Below are positions 28,693-29,515 of a stretch of DNA of 29,515 bases, piece by piece (positions within the stretch are counted from its first letter, which is position 1; each line of letters opens with the position of its first letter). The stretch is taken from the IMG/VR virus record IMGVR_UViG_3300028800_000259, positions 1 to 29,515 of that record. One strand, 5' to 3'. A program made the position numbers and the translations under genes. This DNA comes from a virus. Below the pieces are notes generated by a model that worked only from the letters and a program-made list of their open reading frames with translations, was not told where the DNA came from and ran no database searches.

Positions 28693-29031
28693 ATGAGGAA
28701 CACCGACTTGAGCACGATGGTAACGATCAGGCAGGGCAAGGGTCACCACGTCTACCACGACGTCTTCGACGACGTCAGGGTGTTCGTGGAGCTGGACGCG
28801 GACAGGTGCACGCTTGAGTTCGACGAGGAGAGGGGCGCGGTGACGATAGGCCTGCACCGGGACCTGGCCCTCGAGATGGCGTTCATCACCGCCGAGGAGC
28901 ACGCCGACGTGGACCTCAAGCTGCTGCCGGTCGGGGACCAGTGCACCCACCGCTGCACGAACGGGCACGGGGCGTGCGGGACGGTGTACCCCTCGGCCCG
29001 GTGCCCTTGGTGCGTGGAGCGCGAGCGTTGA
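28693..29031 (+). CDS. Unrecognised protein with Cys-rich C-terminus
   Basis: 112 residues from ATG 28693 (alternative in-frame ATG 28717); only about 11 bases follow the predicted transcription start, and the ribosome site is weak. An N-terminal alpha/beta part has VTIRQGKGHHVYHDVFDDVRVFVELD (about 10-35). A C-terminal segment holds QCTHRC, GACG and CPWC (five cysteines plus histidines), a plausible zinc-binding knuckle. No family recognised. Placed under an early-type promoter directly before uvsY, so it may act in early DNA metabolism or takeover of the host; this is inference only. Confidence 0.6.
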   Translation: MRNTDLSTMVTIRQGKGHHVYHDVFDDVRVFVELDADRCTLEFDEERGAVTIGLHRDLALEMAFITAEEHADVDLKLLPVGDQCTHRCTNGHGACGTVYPSARCPWCVERER

Positions 29032-29040
29032 TCTCCTGAG

Positions 29041-29472
29041 ATGACGGTCGAAGAGATCCTGGGCGAGTGGGACAAGGACTCAAAGATCGACCAGACCGAG
29101 CTGGGAAGAGAGAGCCTGCGGGTCTCGGAGCTCCACCACAAGTATTACAAGATGTTCGTCGGCGAGAGGCTGGCCAGGCGCAAGCTCGAGGCCGAGCTCA
29201 AGGACCTCAAGCTGAGGAAGCACGAGTTCTACCTCCATGGCCCGTCCCGCGAGACCGAGGGCGAGGGGTGGAGGCACCCCGGCACGAGGCCGCTGAGGTC
29301 TGACCTCGGTCTCTACACCGACGCCGACGAGGGCGTGCAGCTGCTGACGATGAGGATCGGGTACCAGCAGGAGAAGATCGACCTCCTGGAGTCGATCATA
29401 AAGCTGATAGGCGCGAGGAACTACGCGATCAAGAACGCGATAGACTTCCTCCGCTTCACTAACGGGGGATAA
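29041..29472 (+). CDS. uvsY: Recombination mediator UvsY
   Basis: 143 residues from ATG 29041 (T4 UvsY is 137). The start TVEEILGEWDKDSKIDQTELGRESLRVSELHHKYYKMF matches UvsY of cyanophage-like T4 relatives closely. It continues with LKLRKHEFYLHG (about 58-69) and a C-terminal IDLLESIIKLIGARNYAIKNAIDFLRF helix used for oligomerisation. UvsY hexamers load UvsX recombinase onto gp32-coated single-stranded DNA during recombination-dependent replication and repair. Its early or middle role fits the sigma70-type promoter upstream. Confidence 0.9.
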   Translation: MTVEEILGEWDKDSKIDQTELGRESLRVSELHHKYYKMFVGERLARRKLEAELKDLKLRKHEFYLHGPSRETEGEGWRHPGTRPLRSDLGLYTDADEGVQLLTMRIGYQQEKIDLLESIIKLIGARNYAIKNAIDFLRFTNGG

Positions 29473-29487
29473 GGACTGATAGTAACG

Positions 29488-29515
29488 ATGAAGCGGGTGG
29501 ACGACGTCTACTCGC
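29488..29515 (+). CDS. Start of the next gene (truncated by the window)
   Basis: ATG 29488 opens MKRVDDVYS and runs off the end. The gap to uvsY is 15 bases and shows only a weak AAGGA at about 29471. Too short to identify; the start is provisional. Confidence 0.35.

Overview
The window is a stretch of a lytic T4-superfamily myovirus genome, not a bacterial chromosome. Tail, packaging and head genes appear in the classical T4 order on the + strand: gp13, gp14, gp15, (two small genes), gp16, gp17, gp18, gp19, gp20, gp67-like, (four accessory genes), gp21, (one small gene), gp22, gp23. They are followed by an accessory block, a second tail-tube-family gene and UvsY. Base composition is strongly GC-rich by eye. 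The sequence divergence, the short UvsY leader style and the gp13/gp14 forms look more like the 'exo-T-even' / cyanophage-like branch than coliphage T4. The host cannot be read from the window; a high-GC Gram-negative bacterium is the likely guess, supported by a lipobox protein and sigma70-type promoters.

Layout. 1-5884: the tail fibre / adhesin block. It holds the end of a repeat fibre, a structural protein with an apparent ATC start, three tandem glycine-rich paralogues, and a 602-residue repeat fibre ending in a glycine-rich domain. 5881-8304: neck and tail-completion proteins gp13-gp15. 8301-9094: two small proteins with N-termini resembling T4 capsid-targeting sequences. 9096-11177: terminase gp16/gp17. 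11246-14071: sheath and tube. 14138-15865: portal, followed by a low-GC GIY-YIG homing endonuclease gene. 16695-22153: prohead core, protease and scaffold with several unrecognised head-block genes. 22224-23675: major capsid protein, then a strong terminator. 23763-24350: a second GIY-YIG endonuclease. 24351-25248: a self-contained, moron-like unit with its own sigma70-type promoter, a possible operator, two membrane or exported proteins and a terminator. 25262-28459: more late or accessory genes, including a stand-alone sheath C-terminal-like protein, a glycosyltransferase, a small lipoprotein and a gp19/gp54-family tube protein. 28460-29515: divergent consensus sigma70 promoters, then a Cys-rich protein, UvsY and the start of another gene.

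Regulation. Eight NATAAATA elements sit just upstream of gp18, gp19, gp67, gp22, gp23, the long fibre and other late genes. They match the T4 late promoter (TATAAATA) and stand out in this GC-rich DNA. Two exceptional TTGAC(A/G)-N17-TAT(A/G)(A/T)T promoters with a TGA extension of the -10 precede the moron-like unit and the UvsY unit, so those units are probably read early by host-type holoenzyme. A third consensus promoter (TTGACA-N18-TATAAT) points leftward from 28613. Three Rho-independent terminators (23717, 25211, 27253) partition the second half.

The observations most worth following are: the moron-like cassette; the 30-bp gp23 patch inside an unrelated ORF near 28400; the recoded patch over the gp21 catalytic serine; the sheath-domain paralogue; the late promoter whose predicted start is the A of an endonuclease ATG; and the ATC-start structural gene. 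All identifications come from reading the sequence and memory of the families; no database search was run.
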